Origin: Ignavibacteria bacterium UBA7675
GTDB taxonomy: Bacteria; Bacteroidota; Ignavibacteria; Kapaibacteriales; UB7675
NCBI GenBank assembly: GCA_002483085.1
Contig: DLHF01000046.1
Span: 168,259-232,258, forward strand
Reading direction: 5' to 3'
Length of the DNA stretch: 64,000 bases
Shown piece after piece: positions 1 through 9,940 of this stretch (positions are counted from its first letter, which is position 1; each line of letters starts with the position of its first letter). The notes beneath the pieces are model-generated. The model searched no databases and was not told the origin of the DNA. It worked only from the letters and a program-made list of their open reading frames with translations. The position numbers and the translations under genes were made by a program.

Positions 1-2045
1 GGCGGGTTGGATGTAGCAGCATCACCGTCTACTTGCTCAGCATTGATGCTGACCCATTTATCAACTGCCGGCAGAGGACCCTCGCGACGCGAGAAGCTAA
101 AACCACTACCTTCGTCGTAGAAGGCAGAAAGTCTTTTCAGACCAAACAGACGAATAGATGTTGTATCATCGAACGGCCACTGGTCGTTGAAGCCTTCGGG
201 CGAACCGCACACATAGGGTTCAGCAATTACTTCTGCTGTAAGACGACCAATGTGGTTCAGCAAGAAGCCGTTAGTTTCAAATGCAGCGAATTTTACTTCT
301 ACGAAACCATACGGAGGAACACCATTCAGGTTGTTCGGTCCGGGGAACGGAATAGGTGCACCAGCAGCGTCGATCAGACGCACACCGCTTGCAAGCTGAT
401 CCCAACGCTCGTAACCAGCTTTCAGGTTCAAGCTGTCAATACATGCGATACGGTTGGAAATAATCGTATCCGGGCCAATAATGTCGTTCTTTACGCGGAA
501 TCTTGCGCGGAACTGCAAGCTCTGCTGCTGGAAGTTCACGCCGTTAGGACCCTGAATATTATTAGTCAGGTTCTGGAATACGCTCACAGGCTGGATAGCA
601 CCAAGTACGGGGCTACCTACCAGCAACTCGAAGTTGTTGGGATCGGTAATCACATACGCTTTGTTGTTGGGGTCGAACTCGTTGGTAGCGGGGTTGCGAA
701 GAATATACTTTGTGCTGTATGTACGAAGTACGTTCTTCCACTGCTTGAAGCGCACTGCAAGGTTCGTGCTCGGTGTCGTAAGAGCCGAACCATTAGGGCC
801 ATCAACATATACGTTGCCATTCACCAGATACTCGCTGTACTGTGTATAGCGTGTAACAGCTCCGCCTGAGGGAGGATAGTTCACGTGAATAGCTTGGCCA
901 CGCACGCCAATTGTCGAGTTATCGCGGAAGATACGCTGCGAAGGAACCGGGAAGTTACCCACGCGAGCAATACCTCTGTACACTTCGTAATTGTATACCA
1001 CCGAGCTATCGGAAGCATCGAGCACGATCTGTGCATTAACGCTTACGAAGTTATCGCCCATACCCGGACGAATGTCTTTGCCGAAGGTCACGTTACCATA
1101 TGGTGTGCCTTTGGCGCCAATCGGAACGAGGTTGATAAAGTAGATAATCAGCTTATCGCCTGTCGACGAACGCTTGTACCATACTTGACCGTAATCATCG
1201 GGCTGGTTGCTGTATTTATTGAACTGCGAAAGTTGCAGGTCATCCCAGAACGGAGCGATAATCGGGGCGTTGTTTGTAAAGCCCGCGAGCGAACCGTTGT
1301 TGGGGTTGCGAATACCGTTGGCTTGTGTGCCGGCAGCGTTAATCTGCTGTGCATCATTGGCCAGACCAAGAGCAACATAGCGGAAGCCGAAGTTATCAGC
1401 AACGGGGTCTGTAAGGCTGTTTTGTGCATCGCGTGTACGGAAATCTTCGCTTTCCGGATCGTATGCAGTTACAGAGCCTTCCGGAATGTAGCGTTGCCCG
1501 GTAGAAGGATCATAGAAGTAACGGCGGTTGCTAAGAGCAATAAGGCCGTTGGTAGAAACATAGAAGCTGTCGTAGCGAACACCGTTGAAGTAGAACGGCT
1601 GCGACAGGTTCATGGGAATCGGGCCAGCAAAAGCGTTGTCCGTAGAGTCCGTAGGGCTGGCTGGGTTGCGGAAGTAGCGCAAACCTTCGGAAGTGTTTGT
1701 TGCCCAGTAGTCGTCAGACAACTGCGTCGGACCGCTTACAATACGGCGCCACAGTGCAGGTTCAAAGTCCAAGCTCACGAGCTCAGGACTCGGACGCCAC
1801 CCCTTGCGGGTCTGGCGATCGTAGTCAGCAACGTTGTCATCGCTGTCTACTATGTAGTAACCGGTAGAAATAGCCGGTTGCGTTGTGGGATTTGTTCCGG
1901 TAACCGTAAAGGGTCGGGGCGCTGAGTTCGCAGGCGTGGCGCTCTTGCGCTGCACTTCCTCGTTTTTCCCTCCGCCTCCCGCCTGTGCGGTCACTGTTCC
2001 AGCAATGAGTAACATCATTGCCAGACTCAGTAAGCGTTGTTTCAT
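1..2045 (-). CDS. Large secreted protein, C-terminus cut off by the window edge
   Basis: An open frame of about 681 codons runs off the left edge without a stop. It starts at an ATG with GGGAG nine to ten bases upstream. Residues 1-22 form a clean signal peptide (KQRLLSLAMMLLIAGTVTAQ) followed by a Gly- and Lys-rich linker. The middle, about residues 130-330, has the pattern of a secreted beta-rich globular domain: 'FYFNGVRYDSFYVSTNGLI', then 'APIIAPFWDDL' and 'VWYKRSSTGDKLIIYF', which resembles nidogen-like or similar extracellular domains. The rest is beta-strand-rich without a recognised family. An outer-surface or secreted role is inferred. A C-terminal sorting domain would be expected beyond position 1 but cannot be seen. 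Reading frames on the plus strand here are shadows. Confidence 0.85.
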   Translation of the reverse strand, partial: MKQRLLSLAMMLLIAGTVTAQAGGGGKNEEVQRKSATPANSAPRPFTVTGTNPTTQPAISTGYYIVDSDDNVADYDRQTRKGWRPSPELVSLDFEPALWRRIVSGPTQLSDDYWATNTSEGLRYFRNPASPTDSTDNAFAGPIPMNLSQPFYFNGVRYDSFYVSTNGLIALSNRRYFYDPSTGQRYIPEGSVTAYDPESEDFRTRDAQNSLTDPVADNFGFRYVALGLANDAQQINAAGTQANGIRNPNNGSLAGFTNNAPIIAPFWDDLQLSQFNKYSNQPDDYGQVWYKRSSTGDKLIIYFINLVPIGAKGTPYGNVTFGKDIRPGMGDNFVSVNAQIVLDASDSSVVYNYEVYRGIARVGNFPVPSQRIFRDNSTIGVRGQAIHVNYPPSGGAVTRYTQYSEYLVNGNVYVDGPNGSALTTPSTNLAVRFKQWKNVLRTYSTKYILRNPATNEFDPNNKAYVITDPNNFELLVGSPVLGAIQPVSVFQNLTNNIQGPNGVNFQQQSLQFRARFRVKNDIIGPDTIISNRIACIDSLNLKAGYERWDQLASGVRLIDAAGAPIPFPGPNNLNGVPPYGFVEVKFAAFETNGFLLNHIGRLTAEVIAEPYVCGSPEGFNDQWPFDDTTSIRLFGLKRLSAFYDEGSGFSFSRREGPLPAVDKWVSINAEQVDGDAATSNP

Positions 2046-2901
2046 ACTGTACTCCCGTAAAAATTGAAATAAGGATATGAACTGTTTAACAATTCAATAA
2101 CTCTATACGAAAAAATTATCACAGATCTTTATAAGATATGGAAATATCGCTCACGAAGCAATCAAAAGCTCTCCACATCTACCCTCTGGAATTCCATGTT
2201 TTTTTCAGGCATTTCGCCTCTTTTTTCCAACAACCTATTGCAGAACACATCAGTAGGGGCCGAGTTACACTTCTTTTTTCTTTTTTTCATTTTCTTTCTT
2301 TTTCTGCGGTCTCTTCCCCGTTGCGGTTGCTTTCCCGGACAATACCCCAGTTTAGCCCCGGTTGTTCCATCCAGTATGACTCTACCCGCAAGCTCCAGTT
2401 TTCTGTGGCAATAGTTCTGCTTTTACGCCCCTGTACGGGACAACAACACCGTGTGCAATCGCGGTTATAGCGTACATTTATGCCTTATTCGGCTTTGTGG
2501 GGACGGCTCGCCGGGGCATGTACATTGCGGAATCGTGCAGTTCTCGCTATTGCGAGGCTGGTCGGGTCGTGCGGCAGCGGTTTGTGCGACCGGTGACAGC
2601 GACTAACCGGGCGCCGCAGCGACACCCGTGCCACAATGAATTGACTGTTCATTGCTCTTGTTCACCAGTGCATTTCGATATGGCTTTCTCGCCGACAACA
2701 ATCGTGTATGGGTTCTACACCGGGCGCCTGCTTATAAAAGGAATCGCTGTTTCTGGCGGCTGACAGCAGGAATACAGCCGATACCAATAAGCTGCTTTTC
2801 CGCCGTTCGACTTGGATAAGCGTTCGGCAGGTACAGCCGCTTCAGCAGAAAGAGAACACACAACAATGGCAGGAGTTACACAGGGAAAAACGGGAGGGTT
2901 T
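2046..2901. other. Intergenic region between two minus-strand transcription units
   Basis: No convincing gene. Positions 2046-2160 are AT-rich and should carry the promoter and leader of the secreted protein that starts at 2045. A pyrimidine-rich tract (long T runs) occupies about 2195-2310. A copy of the dispersed repeat box A lies at 2571-2635. No clear terminator was found for the OmpA-like gene that ends at 2902. Confidence 0.6.
2571..2635 (-). repeat. Dispersed intergenic repeat, box A
   Basis: Read on the minus strand this begins TGTGGCACGGG and contains GTCGCTGTCACCGGTCGCA, which closely matches the A boxes at 31559, 47557 and 53606. It lies wholly between genes. The sequence contains a small dyad (CCGGT...ACCGG). 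Confidence 0.75.
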
Positions 2902-4275
2902 TTACTCAACAATCACAATTTCTACGCGGCGGTTTTTGCGGCGTCCATCTTCAGTCCGGTTGTCGGCAACCGGCTGGCGAGCGCCCACGCCGCTATCAAA
3001 TATCTGGCCGGTAGCAATGCCCTTACGACGCAGATACTGTTTTACTTGGTTCGCCCGATCCTCCGACACACGCTGGGTTTCGGCAGGTGTACCAAAGGCA
3101 TCGGTATGCCCTACAATCCGCACTTGGGCATTGGGATTGGCTACGAGATAGTCTGCCAGTGCATCGAGATATCGCTGAGCTTCTGCGTCGAATGCAGTAG
3201 AAACAGACGTGCGGAAATTTACAGTTTTTGTAGATTTTGGATCGATCCTTACAGTAGGCTGGGATCGAGTTGGCTGTGCGCTTATCTCTGCGGAGACCGT
3301 GGGTACGGCTGCAATAACTTCCTGCTCTATGACCGGACGCTCTATAATAGCAAGCTCCAGCGGCGATATACGGTCGGCAGAAGCAAACAATGGCAATTCA
3401 AAATTGATCTGCTTGTTGATAGAGGCAATGACAAATGGAGGCTCCACGTGCAGAGGGTCGAACGGCAAAATGGTATCAGCTACCGAATTTCTCCCGAGCT
3501 TTATCGCCACACCAGCACGGGCAAAACCGAGATTCCAGTTCGAACCGTAGTCGTCGGCCACCTCTGTACCAAAATGCAGGGACACATAAGGCGCCATACG
3601 CACGCGGACGGCGCGGTTGAACTCAAACAGCAGAAATTCGTAACCCGCTCCTACTTGCAGGCCGAGGCGGAATGGATTGGTCTCGTAATTTACTTTCCGA
3701 AAATCTTCAATCCGCGCACTGGTGTCGTTGATACGAGCAATGCGAACCTGCGACCCACTGCGAAATTCAAGATCGATGCCGCCTGATAGATAGAGCCCAT
3801 TCAGCGGAAGATCGTAGCGCACACCGGGAGAAACGGTGACATAGTTCAGTGTTACTTCGCTTTCGTATTCGAGGTTTTGTGCGTTGCTTATATCGCTGCT
3901 AAAAAGCCCTATTCGGCGGTCGATAGCCATTACATTGAGATAGCCCCCCAATCCTTTGTCCGGGGGATTCCACTCTGCATATGCCCCTACATTGTAGCCA
4001 GTGCCAAAGCCGGAACCAAAATCTAAAAGAGGGCGCGCCGAAGGAGTAATCGTATTGGTACGGGCGAGTTTGAGATTGCCGAGATGAGCATTAAAGCTCG
4101 GGCCACCCATCACACCGAACCACCAATCGCCGTAGCCGGAACGCCTCACGAGCGTGTCGCCGGATGGCAAAACATCGCGATAGACAGCCTCTCCCGCCCT
4201 GCCCTGAGCAGCCGCCGGTACAGAAGGAGCCCACCACAAGCAGGCGAGGATTACTATGGCAACAAGGTGTTTCAA
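2902..4275 (-). CDS. OmpA-family outer-membrane protein
   Basis: A 457-residue envelope protein. Residues 1-24 are a signal peptide ending PAAAQ. Residues about 45-260 look like an outer-membrane beta-barrel of alternating aromatic strands (GDWWFGVMGGPSFNAHLG, VGAYAEW). A proline-rich linker follows. Residues about 350-457 are a peptidoglycan-binding OmpA C-terminal domain with the signature 'RIVGHTDAFG', 'SEDRANQVKQYL' and a final 'GRRKNRRVEIVI'. The start codon is TTG, 8 bases after the stop of the preceding gene; no upstream ATG is in frame and the signal peptide begins right there, so translation is probably coupled. It is the last gene of the 7614-2902 unit. Tethering the outer membrane to the cell wall is the known family role. 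Confidence 0.9.
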   Translation of the reverse strand: MKHLVAIVILACLWWAPSVPAAAQGRAGEAVYRDVLPSGDTLVRRSGYGDWWFGVMGGPSFNAHLGNLKLARTNTITPSARPLLDFGSGFGTGYNVGAYAEWNPPDKGLGGYLNVMAIDRRIGLFSSDISNAQNLEYESEVTLNYVTVSPGVRYDLPLNGLYLSGGIDLEFRSGSQVRIARINDTSARIEDFRKVNYETNPFRLGLQVGAGYEFLLFEFNRAVRVRMAPYVSLHFGTEVADDYGSNWNLGFARAGVAIKLGRNSVADTILPFDPLHVEPPFVIASINKQINFELPLFASADRISPLELAIIERPVIEQEVIAAVPTVSAEISAQPTRSQPTVRIDPKSTKTVNFRTSVSTAFDAEAQRYLDALADYLVANPNAQVRIVGHTDAFGTPAETQRVSEDRANQVKQYLRRKGIATGQIFDSGVGARQPVADNRTEDGRRKNRRVEIVIVE

Positions 4276-4283
4276 GCTGTAGA

Positions 4284-5531
4284 TCAGCGAATGAGTTGGA
4301 GTTTTACAACAGCAGTCGACAGTTCAACACTGGGATCGTCGACGGGATACGCGATAAAAACAACATCGTAGAGGCCCTGTGATGCGACTGCGGGCGCTTC
4401 GAAGCGCACATTATACTTGCCAATTGGCAATATAACATTATCGAGAAGAACAGCCACCTCTTTACCATTGGGGTCATAGACCTTACAGGAGAGAGTTACA
4501 CGGTCGTCGAGAATATAGTCTACTACTGTCTGATCGCGGAATGGATTGGGATTTGCTTGGGCAAAAGCGATAACCGAACTCGGCACTATGACGCTCGCCG
4601 TATCCAGAGCGATATCGGCACCAACATAATTTTCGTACAGCAGTTGGTACACATATTCTTCATCGCGAAACGGCACAGTATCGACATAGCAATACGATTT
4701 TCCGTCGTAGCTCATACCCAATCCCTGCAAATCAGGATGCTCTGTATATCGGGCTACTTCTTCAAAGTAAACTTGGCTGTAGTCGTCGGCGGCATCTCCA
4801 AACGGACGGATACCACGCCTCAGCACAAACCCCTTGTTGTACGCCTCACTTCGCGTTTCCCAGCAGAGCAGCACTCTTCTGTCGCCAATATATTTGGCGG
4901 TAAAATACTTCAGAAAGAATTCCGGCACACGAAGGCTATCGGCAAGAAACCGAAGTCGGCCCAGCATTTCGATATTATCCTGCTCGGCATTCCACGGAAG
5001 CGAATCGGCAGAGATTTTAAAGCCATTAGCCTGATAGCGATTATAGGGCTGAGCCCAAGCCAAACTGGTAGGCAGCACTATTCCCACCGGAGCAGTAATA
5101 CGAAACCGTCCAAGCCGGATCCCCGTGTCTCTGTCGATGGCGGCACACTGCCAGAATTCATCAGGACCGAGAATTGTAATGCTCATACGCTTTTTCAGCG
5201 TGCTATCGGCAATAATATAGTTTGCAGGGTCGAGATCAGAAGTGTTTGGGATGACCTCAAGAGTACATTCATCGAGATCAACGCCCGGCAGCGTAAGCTG
5301 AAACGTTCCATTAGCCCACTTTTCCCACAGATCGGAATCTCGGGAAAGACGAAGATCGAACTCCAAAGTATTGGGCTGAGGTTGCAGCAAGCGGGTCACA
5401 TTCAGCGTTGCAAGTGTGTCGTCGGGCACAGGGAGCGCCGTAGCACGCACGCAGAGAACGCAGCACAGAACAAGCACCGCAGTGCAAAACCGATAGACAC
5501 CGGAAGCGATGATGTTCTTATTTCGGTACAA
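4284..5531 (-). CDS. Secreted protein with type IX-like C-terminal sorting domain
   Basis: A 415-residue exported protein of unknown function. The start is TTG, with GGGGGAGAG just upstream, and it overlaps the last 14 bases of the preceding gene, which suggests translational coupling. A signal peptide covers about residues 12-32 (FCTAVLVLCCVLCVRATALP). The body is beta-rich, with 'VLLCWETRSEAYNKGFVLRR' around residue 225, a fibronectin-like strand pattern common in this type of protein. The last ~85 residues form a sorting domain: 'AQANPNPF', 'CKVYDPNGKEVAVLLD', 'GKYNVRFEA', 'GLYDVVFIAYP'. Surface attachment or release through a Por-type system is inferred. Confidence 0.85.
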   Translation of the reverse strand: MYRNKNIIASGVYRFCTAVLVLCCVLCVRATALPVPDDTLATLNVTRLLQPQPNTLEFDLRLSRDSDLWEKWANGTFQLTLPGVDLDECTLEVIPNTSDLDPANYIIADSTLKKRMSITILGPDEFWQCAAIDRDTGIRLGRFRITAPVGIVLPTSLAWAQPYNRYQANGFKISADSLPWNAEQDNIEMLGRLRFLADSLRVPEFFLKYFTAKYIGDRRVLLCWETRSEAYNKGFVLRRGIRPFGDAADDYSQVYFEEVARYTEHPDLQGLGMSYDGKSYCYVDTVPFRDEEYVYQLLYENYVGADIALDTASVIVPSSVIAFAQANPNPFRDQTVVDYILDDRVTLSCKVYDPNGKEVAVLLDNVILPIGKYNVRFEAPAVASQGLYDVVFIAYPVDDPSVELSTAVVKLQLIR

Positions 5532-7614
5532 GTGTCTCTCTCCCCCGATTATTCCAGTTTACATTGGCGTCTTTTGTCGTTACTACTGTATTTAGGTCCG
5601 TATCAGCATTACTGTATCCTTCTGCATTCCGCTGCTGCCACGACGATGTAGCAAGGCCATCGTAGTCGTCTCGGTCTACTTTGCCATCGCCATTAGTATC
5701 ACCGGCGATCATGGCAAATGTCTGGCTACCTGCCATACTCATATCTACGAGCTTAGCAGCATTCGAACCACCGAGCAGCATTCCACCGCGATACATATCC
5801 AGCACACTCGGTACACCGGGCGTAAATTTGTACGCATCCTGTGTCATAATGGCCAAGTGATTACGGTGATGAACAGCTACATAATACGTCCCGGAATCAA
5901 CATAAATAGGCTTATTCGTAGTATAATCTACAATACGCCCATCCTGCTGGATAAAGCCTGTTTTATAATGCCTTTTTCCACCCGAGATTTGCGTGCGAAA
6001 CTCCACGACTACCCAGTCTACAACAGAATCCGGAATAGACGTAACACTGATAAACTGGCGATTAGGGTCCAGATTATAGGGATAGATCGACGGCGGAGTA
6101 AGAGGAATAAATCCACCATCGCGCAGGTCGGCAGCCATACCACCATTGCGGTACGGGCCTTCGAGCAGCGCATACACAAGCACCGATACTTTTATGCTCT
6201 TGCCATCGGGGCCAATAGCAAAAAATCCTGTGCGCTCTATATTCGTAGCAAAAGCATAGCCCCATGTTGCAGAGAACTGTGGCTTTTCGGAGCTACCTAT
6301 ATTGTACCAGTCCGAACTGTCGGCGCTGTAATGCTGAAGCACAAGCGAGTCGCGGTTCGATACCGTCGTCTCGTCGAGCGGACTAATTTTCCAGCCGTAG
6401 CCAATAGTCGCTATAAAATTGCCTGTTACAGGCTGGTAGGTAAGATCAGCGGCAGAAATCGTAATCGAACGCCTTACCTTGCCGGGATTATTATCCGGCA
6501 GCGGCGCTGTATTAGGCAATACGCGGAATGTCATACGGCTCACAGTTCCCTTATCGTTGATCGTGGGAAACAGCGCGTATGTATGGATATTATTAAATAT
6601 ATTCTTGTCGCCGGCTACGAGATTAGTGCGGCGCATGGAGCCAATGACTTCAGCATCGGTATCAGCGTAGATAGGGTTGTTCTCCGACGCATGAGTGAGC
6701 ACATACTGATCGCCTGCCGCCTCTGTATTAATAGAAGCTGCAAGGTACAGAGAATCGTTCACTGTCACCGATTTTGCGAGCGCTATGCCTTTGGTGTTTT
6801 CTACTCGGAGAGTTTTCAGTACCGTACTATCAGAAGGAAGTTCAGAACCGGAAACAATGCTCCCATCGCCCGTATAACGAACGGAAACATTCTTGCCGAA
6901 CCTGGGATCAGCCGCGAGAGAGCCCTGGGTGGAACGCACGATAAGCGCCGAATCTCCAAGGGAAAAATTATTGGTTGTGCTATTGCGAAGCTCGCCGCGC
7001 GTAAGCTCCAGCGAAGTAATAACAGAGAATCCACCGCCCCGCACTACATCGGCACCTGTGAAATTATTGAGTTCTAATTGCTTGAACTCTCCTGTGCCTC
7101 CTACCGGCTGAGCATTATCGCCATTGAGCACGACTTTGCCTGTGATCTTTGTAGGATTAATCACGCCATCGTGCTGCACACGACCGTTGGCGATAATGCG
7201 ATATCGGTCGTCCAATTCTATCCACGTACCGGCTGAAGTGGACAGGGTATCAATAGCTACAAAATTGCGTGCAGCATCGGTATTGAGGATTTTCTCGCTC
7301 TGCCCCTGCATGTGCACATTCTCGTATGTAATCTGCGGCACGGCCTGCACAAATCCCGCCTTGTCGCGCACGTATTCCACACGCCCCTTCAGCGTATCCT
7401 GCTCGATCTGCGCATTGCCTTCGACGATAATCGTACCGTTCTTGTTTTCGATTTTCGCTTTGTTCGTGCTTTTGAGCACATTTCGCACAACAATTTTCCC
7501 GGTGTTGTTTACCTCTGCCTTATCCGAACTTTGTTCGAGTTGGGCAAGCGCCGTCCCCGCCCCTGCCGTGCAGAGTGTAATCGCGAGTACGAGTATGAGA
7601 GAAAAGCGCTTCAT
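5518..7614 (-). CDS. Secreted repeat protein with a dockerin-like C-terminal tail
   Basis: A 698-residue exported protein. The frame is open to 7866, but the signal peptide (MKRFSLILVLAITLCTAGAG) begins at 7614 and the terminator of the preceding gene lies upstream of that, so 7614 is chosen. The N-terminal half consists of short beta repeats, Asn- and Gly-rich, with phrases such as 'LELNNFTGADVV' and 'LYLAASINTEAAG', typical of right-handed beta-helix-like surface proteins. Around residues 320-450 it resembles the protein encoded at 7682-9940 (variants of 'GSMRRTN' and 'GNFIATIGYGWK'). Residues about 640-690 contain 'DTNGDGKVDRDDYDGL' and 'NADTDLNTVVTTKDANVN', a paired EF-hand pattern like a dockerin or calcium-binding anchor. 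Function unknown; the first gene of a three-gene overlapping unit. Confidence 0.85.
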   Translation of the reverse strand: MKRFSLILVLAITLCTAGAGTALAQLEQSSDKAEVNNTGKIVVRNVLKSTNKAKIENKNGTIIVEGNAQIEQDTLKGRVEYVRDKAGFVQAVPQITYENVHMQGQSEKILNTDAARNFVAIDTLSTSAGTWIELDDRYRIIANGRVQHDGVINPTKITGKVVLNGDNAQPVGGTGEFKQLELNNFTGADVVRGGGFSVITSLELTRGELRNSTTNNFSLGDSALIVRSTQGSLAADPRFGKNVSVRYTGDGSIVSGSELPSDSTVLKTLRVENTKGIALAKSVTVNDSLYLAASINTEAAGDQYVLTHASENNPIYADTDAEVIGSMRRTNLVAGDKNIFNNIHTYALFPTINDKGTVSRMTFRVLPNTAPLPDNNPGKVRRSITISAADLTYQPVTGNFIATIGYGWKISPLDETTVSNRDSLVLQHYSADSSDWYNIGSSEKPQFSATWGYAFATNIERTGFFAIGPDGKSIKVSVLVYALLEGPYRNGGMAADLRDGGFIPLTPPSIYPYNLDPNRQFISVTSIPDSVVDWVVVEFRTQISGGKRHYKTGFIQQDGRIVDYTTNKPIYVDSGTYYVAVHHRNHLAIMTQDAYKFTPGVPSVLDMYRGGMLLGGSNAAKLVDMSMAGSQTFAMIAGDTNGDGKVDRDDYDGLATSSWQQRNAEGYSNADTDLNTVVTTKDANVNWNNRGRETLVPK

Positions 7615-7642
7615 AGGTAAACAGTACACGGAGCGAAAAGAA

Positions 7643-7667
7643 GGGGAACCGGTTTGTCCGGTTCCCC
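7643..7667 (-). terminator. Rho-independent terminator after the 9940-7682 gene
   Basis: A perfect 10-bp stem (GGGGAACCGG with CCGGTTCCCC) has a 5-base loop. On the minus strand it is followed by TTCTTTTC. It separates the surface-protein gene ending at 7682 from the next gene starting at 7614. Confidence 0.8.
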
Positions 7668-7681
7668 ATGAACTTGCTTGA

Positions 7682-9940
7682 TTATTGACCAACTTCGATA
7701 AGACCGCCGTTGGACAGCGCACCGTTGTTGGAGAGGTTTTGTTCCACGCGAAGACTACCTGTACCAGCACCCGTTGTCGGGAAGTTGATAAGACCGTTGT
7801 ACAGTGTAGCGCTGGAGAACGTACCCGAAAGTGTAGCAGCATCAGCATTGATTGTAGCACCGCCACGGTTGTTGATAAGACCGCTGGTACCAGTAATCAG
7901 CCAGTTGATATTCTGCGTTTGTTCGTCGGTTGTACCTGTCGAGCTAGAGCCGAACAGCAGTGAAGCATCAGCAACATCGCCAATCGTCACATTGCGGATA
8001 AGCGCGCTTTTGGTACCGGATGCATAACCTTCGAGGATCTGACCATTAGCTGTAAGACCGTCGATGCCAGTACGGCGATAACCTACGTGCACAGTGTGAT
8101 ACACTACTGCATTGTCGTTTGCGCCCGGCTCTACGCCTTCATCCCATGTATTGGGGTTCGACCAGCGACCGTGGTTGATCGTGTAGAACGTTGTCGGACC
8201 GCTGCGCAGAAGAAGATCGTTGGTAGAAGCGAAGTAAGCGTCGGCGAGGCCGTCCACTGTACCAGATGTAGCGCGGAAGCCAGCGAGTTCTACATAGTGA
8301 ACTGTGCCAGTTGTTACGCGGCTATAGGGGCTACCTGTACCCATTTTCTCTGCTTGCGAGCCATCAGCTTCGTAGAAACGAACATCGTTTTCTGTTGTTC
8401 CTGCACCAGTCCATGCACCCGGGACATCGCTCGATTTATAACCAGCGCGAATTGTTGCCAGCCAGCCACCTGTCGGGTAATCAACAGTGATCTTTCTGTT
8501 CACGTCTGTCGTAGCCACAAACTGGTTGGGCGCCGTAGCAGGCTGAACATTAAACATCATGGTAGCAGGAGCGCTGCCGCCAGTAATTGTTACGATTGTG
8601 TTTTCGTTGTTGAAGGTAAGCGGCGAGCCAGAGGTCATTGTGCGGTTCATACGGCCCACAACTTCGATACCGGAACCGTAGGTAACGCCTGCGGTCGGAT
8701 CGAGCATGAACAGTGTATTAGCAGCCATCGGCAGGTTGTTGTCGTATGCAGCAAAGTTGTTCGACACATACACATCGCCACCAACTGTTTTGGTGCCCGA
8801 TGTTACTATCAAGTTACCATAGGGATGGGTTGTAACTGTGCTTACAATGCTCTGAGCTGCCGAGCCATTATAGCGGACAAGCGACGCATCGTTGAAGTTC
8901 ATGTTTGTAGCGGCGGCGTAGTTGTTGGCAAACGCACCAGTAACATCCATTTGCGAGCCAGAGGTAACTGTGATCATCGCATTAGCTGCGTTGGCCAGCG
9001 TAAGCGTACCAGTTGCACCAATGGTAACGAGGCCTGTGCTTGTAACATTGAACAAACCATTGTTCACATTCGACGCACCGGCAAAGGTAGCTGCGCCTGT
9101 GCTCGTATTCAGCGTACCGCCGTTTTCGAGGTTTACGTTGTTTGTAGCAGCAAAGCCTGCTGTGCCCGAACCGAGGTTCAGCGATGCGGAAGCGCCATCG
9201 ACGCTCATCACGCCAGCACCAGCCTGCTGTGTTGTAATATTTTCCGAGCGCAGTGTACCGCTGATGGTCACTGTCGCTGTATTGCTAGCTTCTTCGCGGA
9301 ATTCTTCCGATACACGGACTTCCGTAGCAGCGGCCACTGTTTTGGCACCGCCGTTTTGCAGGAACAGGTTGAAGTAGCGGTTTGTATTGCCCGATGTACC
9401 ACTTTCGCCGGTAATCGTTTGTGCACCTGAACCATCGTAAATAAACGTGCTTGAGCCGTACTCGCGGTTGCCGCCTGCAACTACGTATGTACCGGAAACA
9501 TAAACAGTAGCAGCGTTATAATCTTTCTGGCTGGCTGCGCTGAGCTGAAGGTTGTTATACCATCTGCCTTGGACTGTTTGTGCAGCTCCAATATTGGAGT
9601 ACAGCACCAGACCCGGGATACGCATCAGACCACTTGTACCAAGAGCCGTCGCTCCGCCTGCATTGCCTGAGCCATCGGTAAAGACACTGCCCGAAGCATT
9701 GCCGAGTACTTCAAACGTACCAGTATTGATGATGTTTGTCGTAGCCGCAGCAAAGTTGCGGAATTGGCTGGAGGCATTCCGCATGCGGATGGTACCAGTC
9801 GCGTTGTTGTTCAGCGTGGCCGTTGTCCCATGTACATAGTTCTGGGCCATACCATCGGCAGCACTAAACAGAATCGCGCATGCAGCAAGGCCGAGCCCCC
9901 ACATGGAACGTTTCTGGAAAAAGCTGTTCGAAAGCTTCAT
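7682..9940 (-). CDS. Repeat-rich secreted surface protein
   Basis: A 752-residue exported protein. The frame is open to 10063, but ATG 9940 is chosen because CGAGG lies just upstream and the signal peptide starts within a dozen residues (KRSMWGLGLAACAILFSAA, cleavage near DGMAQ). The sequence is low in charge and rich in Asn, Thr, Gly and Ala, with repeated strands such as 'LNLGSGTAGFAATNNVNLE', typical of a beta-helix adhesin. Near residue 640 it contains the 'G-x-W-x-x-P-x-x-W' motif (INHGRWSNPNTWDEG) found seven times in the giant protein at 11042-25504. It ends 'NNGALSNGGLIEVGQ', closely resembling the end of that giant, and has no type A sorting domain. A perfect terminator follows. Adhesin or surface-layer role is inferred. 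Confidence 0.85.
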   Translation of the reverse strand: MKLSNSFFQKRSMWGLGLAACAILFSAADGMAQNYVHGTTATLNNNATGTIRMRNASSQFRNFAAATTNIINTGTFEVLGNASGSVFTDGSGNAGGATALGTSGLMRIPGLVLYSNIGAAQTVQGRWYNNLQLSAASQKDYNAATVYVSGTYVVAGGNREYGSSTFIYDGSGAQTITGESGTSGNTNRYFNLFLQNGGAKTVAAATEVRVSEEFREEASNTATVTISGTLRSENITTQQAGAGVMSVDGASASLNLGSGTAGFAATNNVNLENGGTLNTSTGAATFAGASNVNNGLFNVTSTGLVTIGATGTLTLANAANAMITVTSGSQMDVTGAFANNYAAATNMNFNDASLVRYNGSAAQSIVSTVTTHPYGNLIVTSGTKTVGGDVYVSNNFAAYDNNLPMAANTLFMLDPTAGVTYGSGIEVVGRMNRTMTSGSPLTFNNENTIVTITGGSAPATMMFNVQPATAPNQFVATTDVNRKITVDYPTGGWLATIRAGYKSSDVPGAWTGAGTTENDVRFYEADGSQAEKMGTGSPYSRVTTGTVHYVELAGFRATSGTVDGLADAYFASTNDLLLRSGPTTFYTINHGRWSNPNTWDEGVEPGANDNAVVYHTVHVGYRRTGIDGLTANGQILEGYASGTKSALIRNVTIGDVADASLLFGSSSTGTTDEQTQNINWLITGTSGLINNRGGATINADAATLSGTFSSATLYNGLINFPTTGAGTGSLRVEQNLSNNGALSNGGLIEVGQ

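Noticed and set aside
33..1925. Two long plus-strand frames opposite the partial secreted protein
   Set aside because: The minus strand has a signal peptide, ribosome-binding site and normal composition; the plus-strand translations are Cys- and Arg-rich and have no recognisable pattern.
8087..9430. 447-codon plus-strand frame
   Set aside because: Lies opposite a signal-peptide-led repeat protein; Cys-rich antisense translation typical of a shadow.
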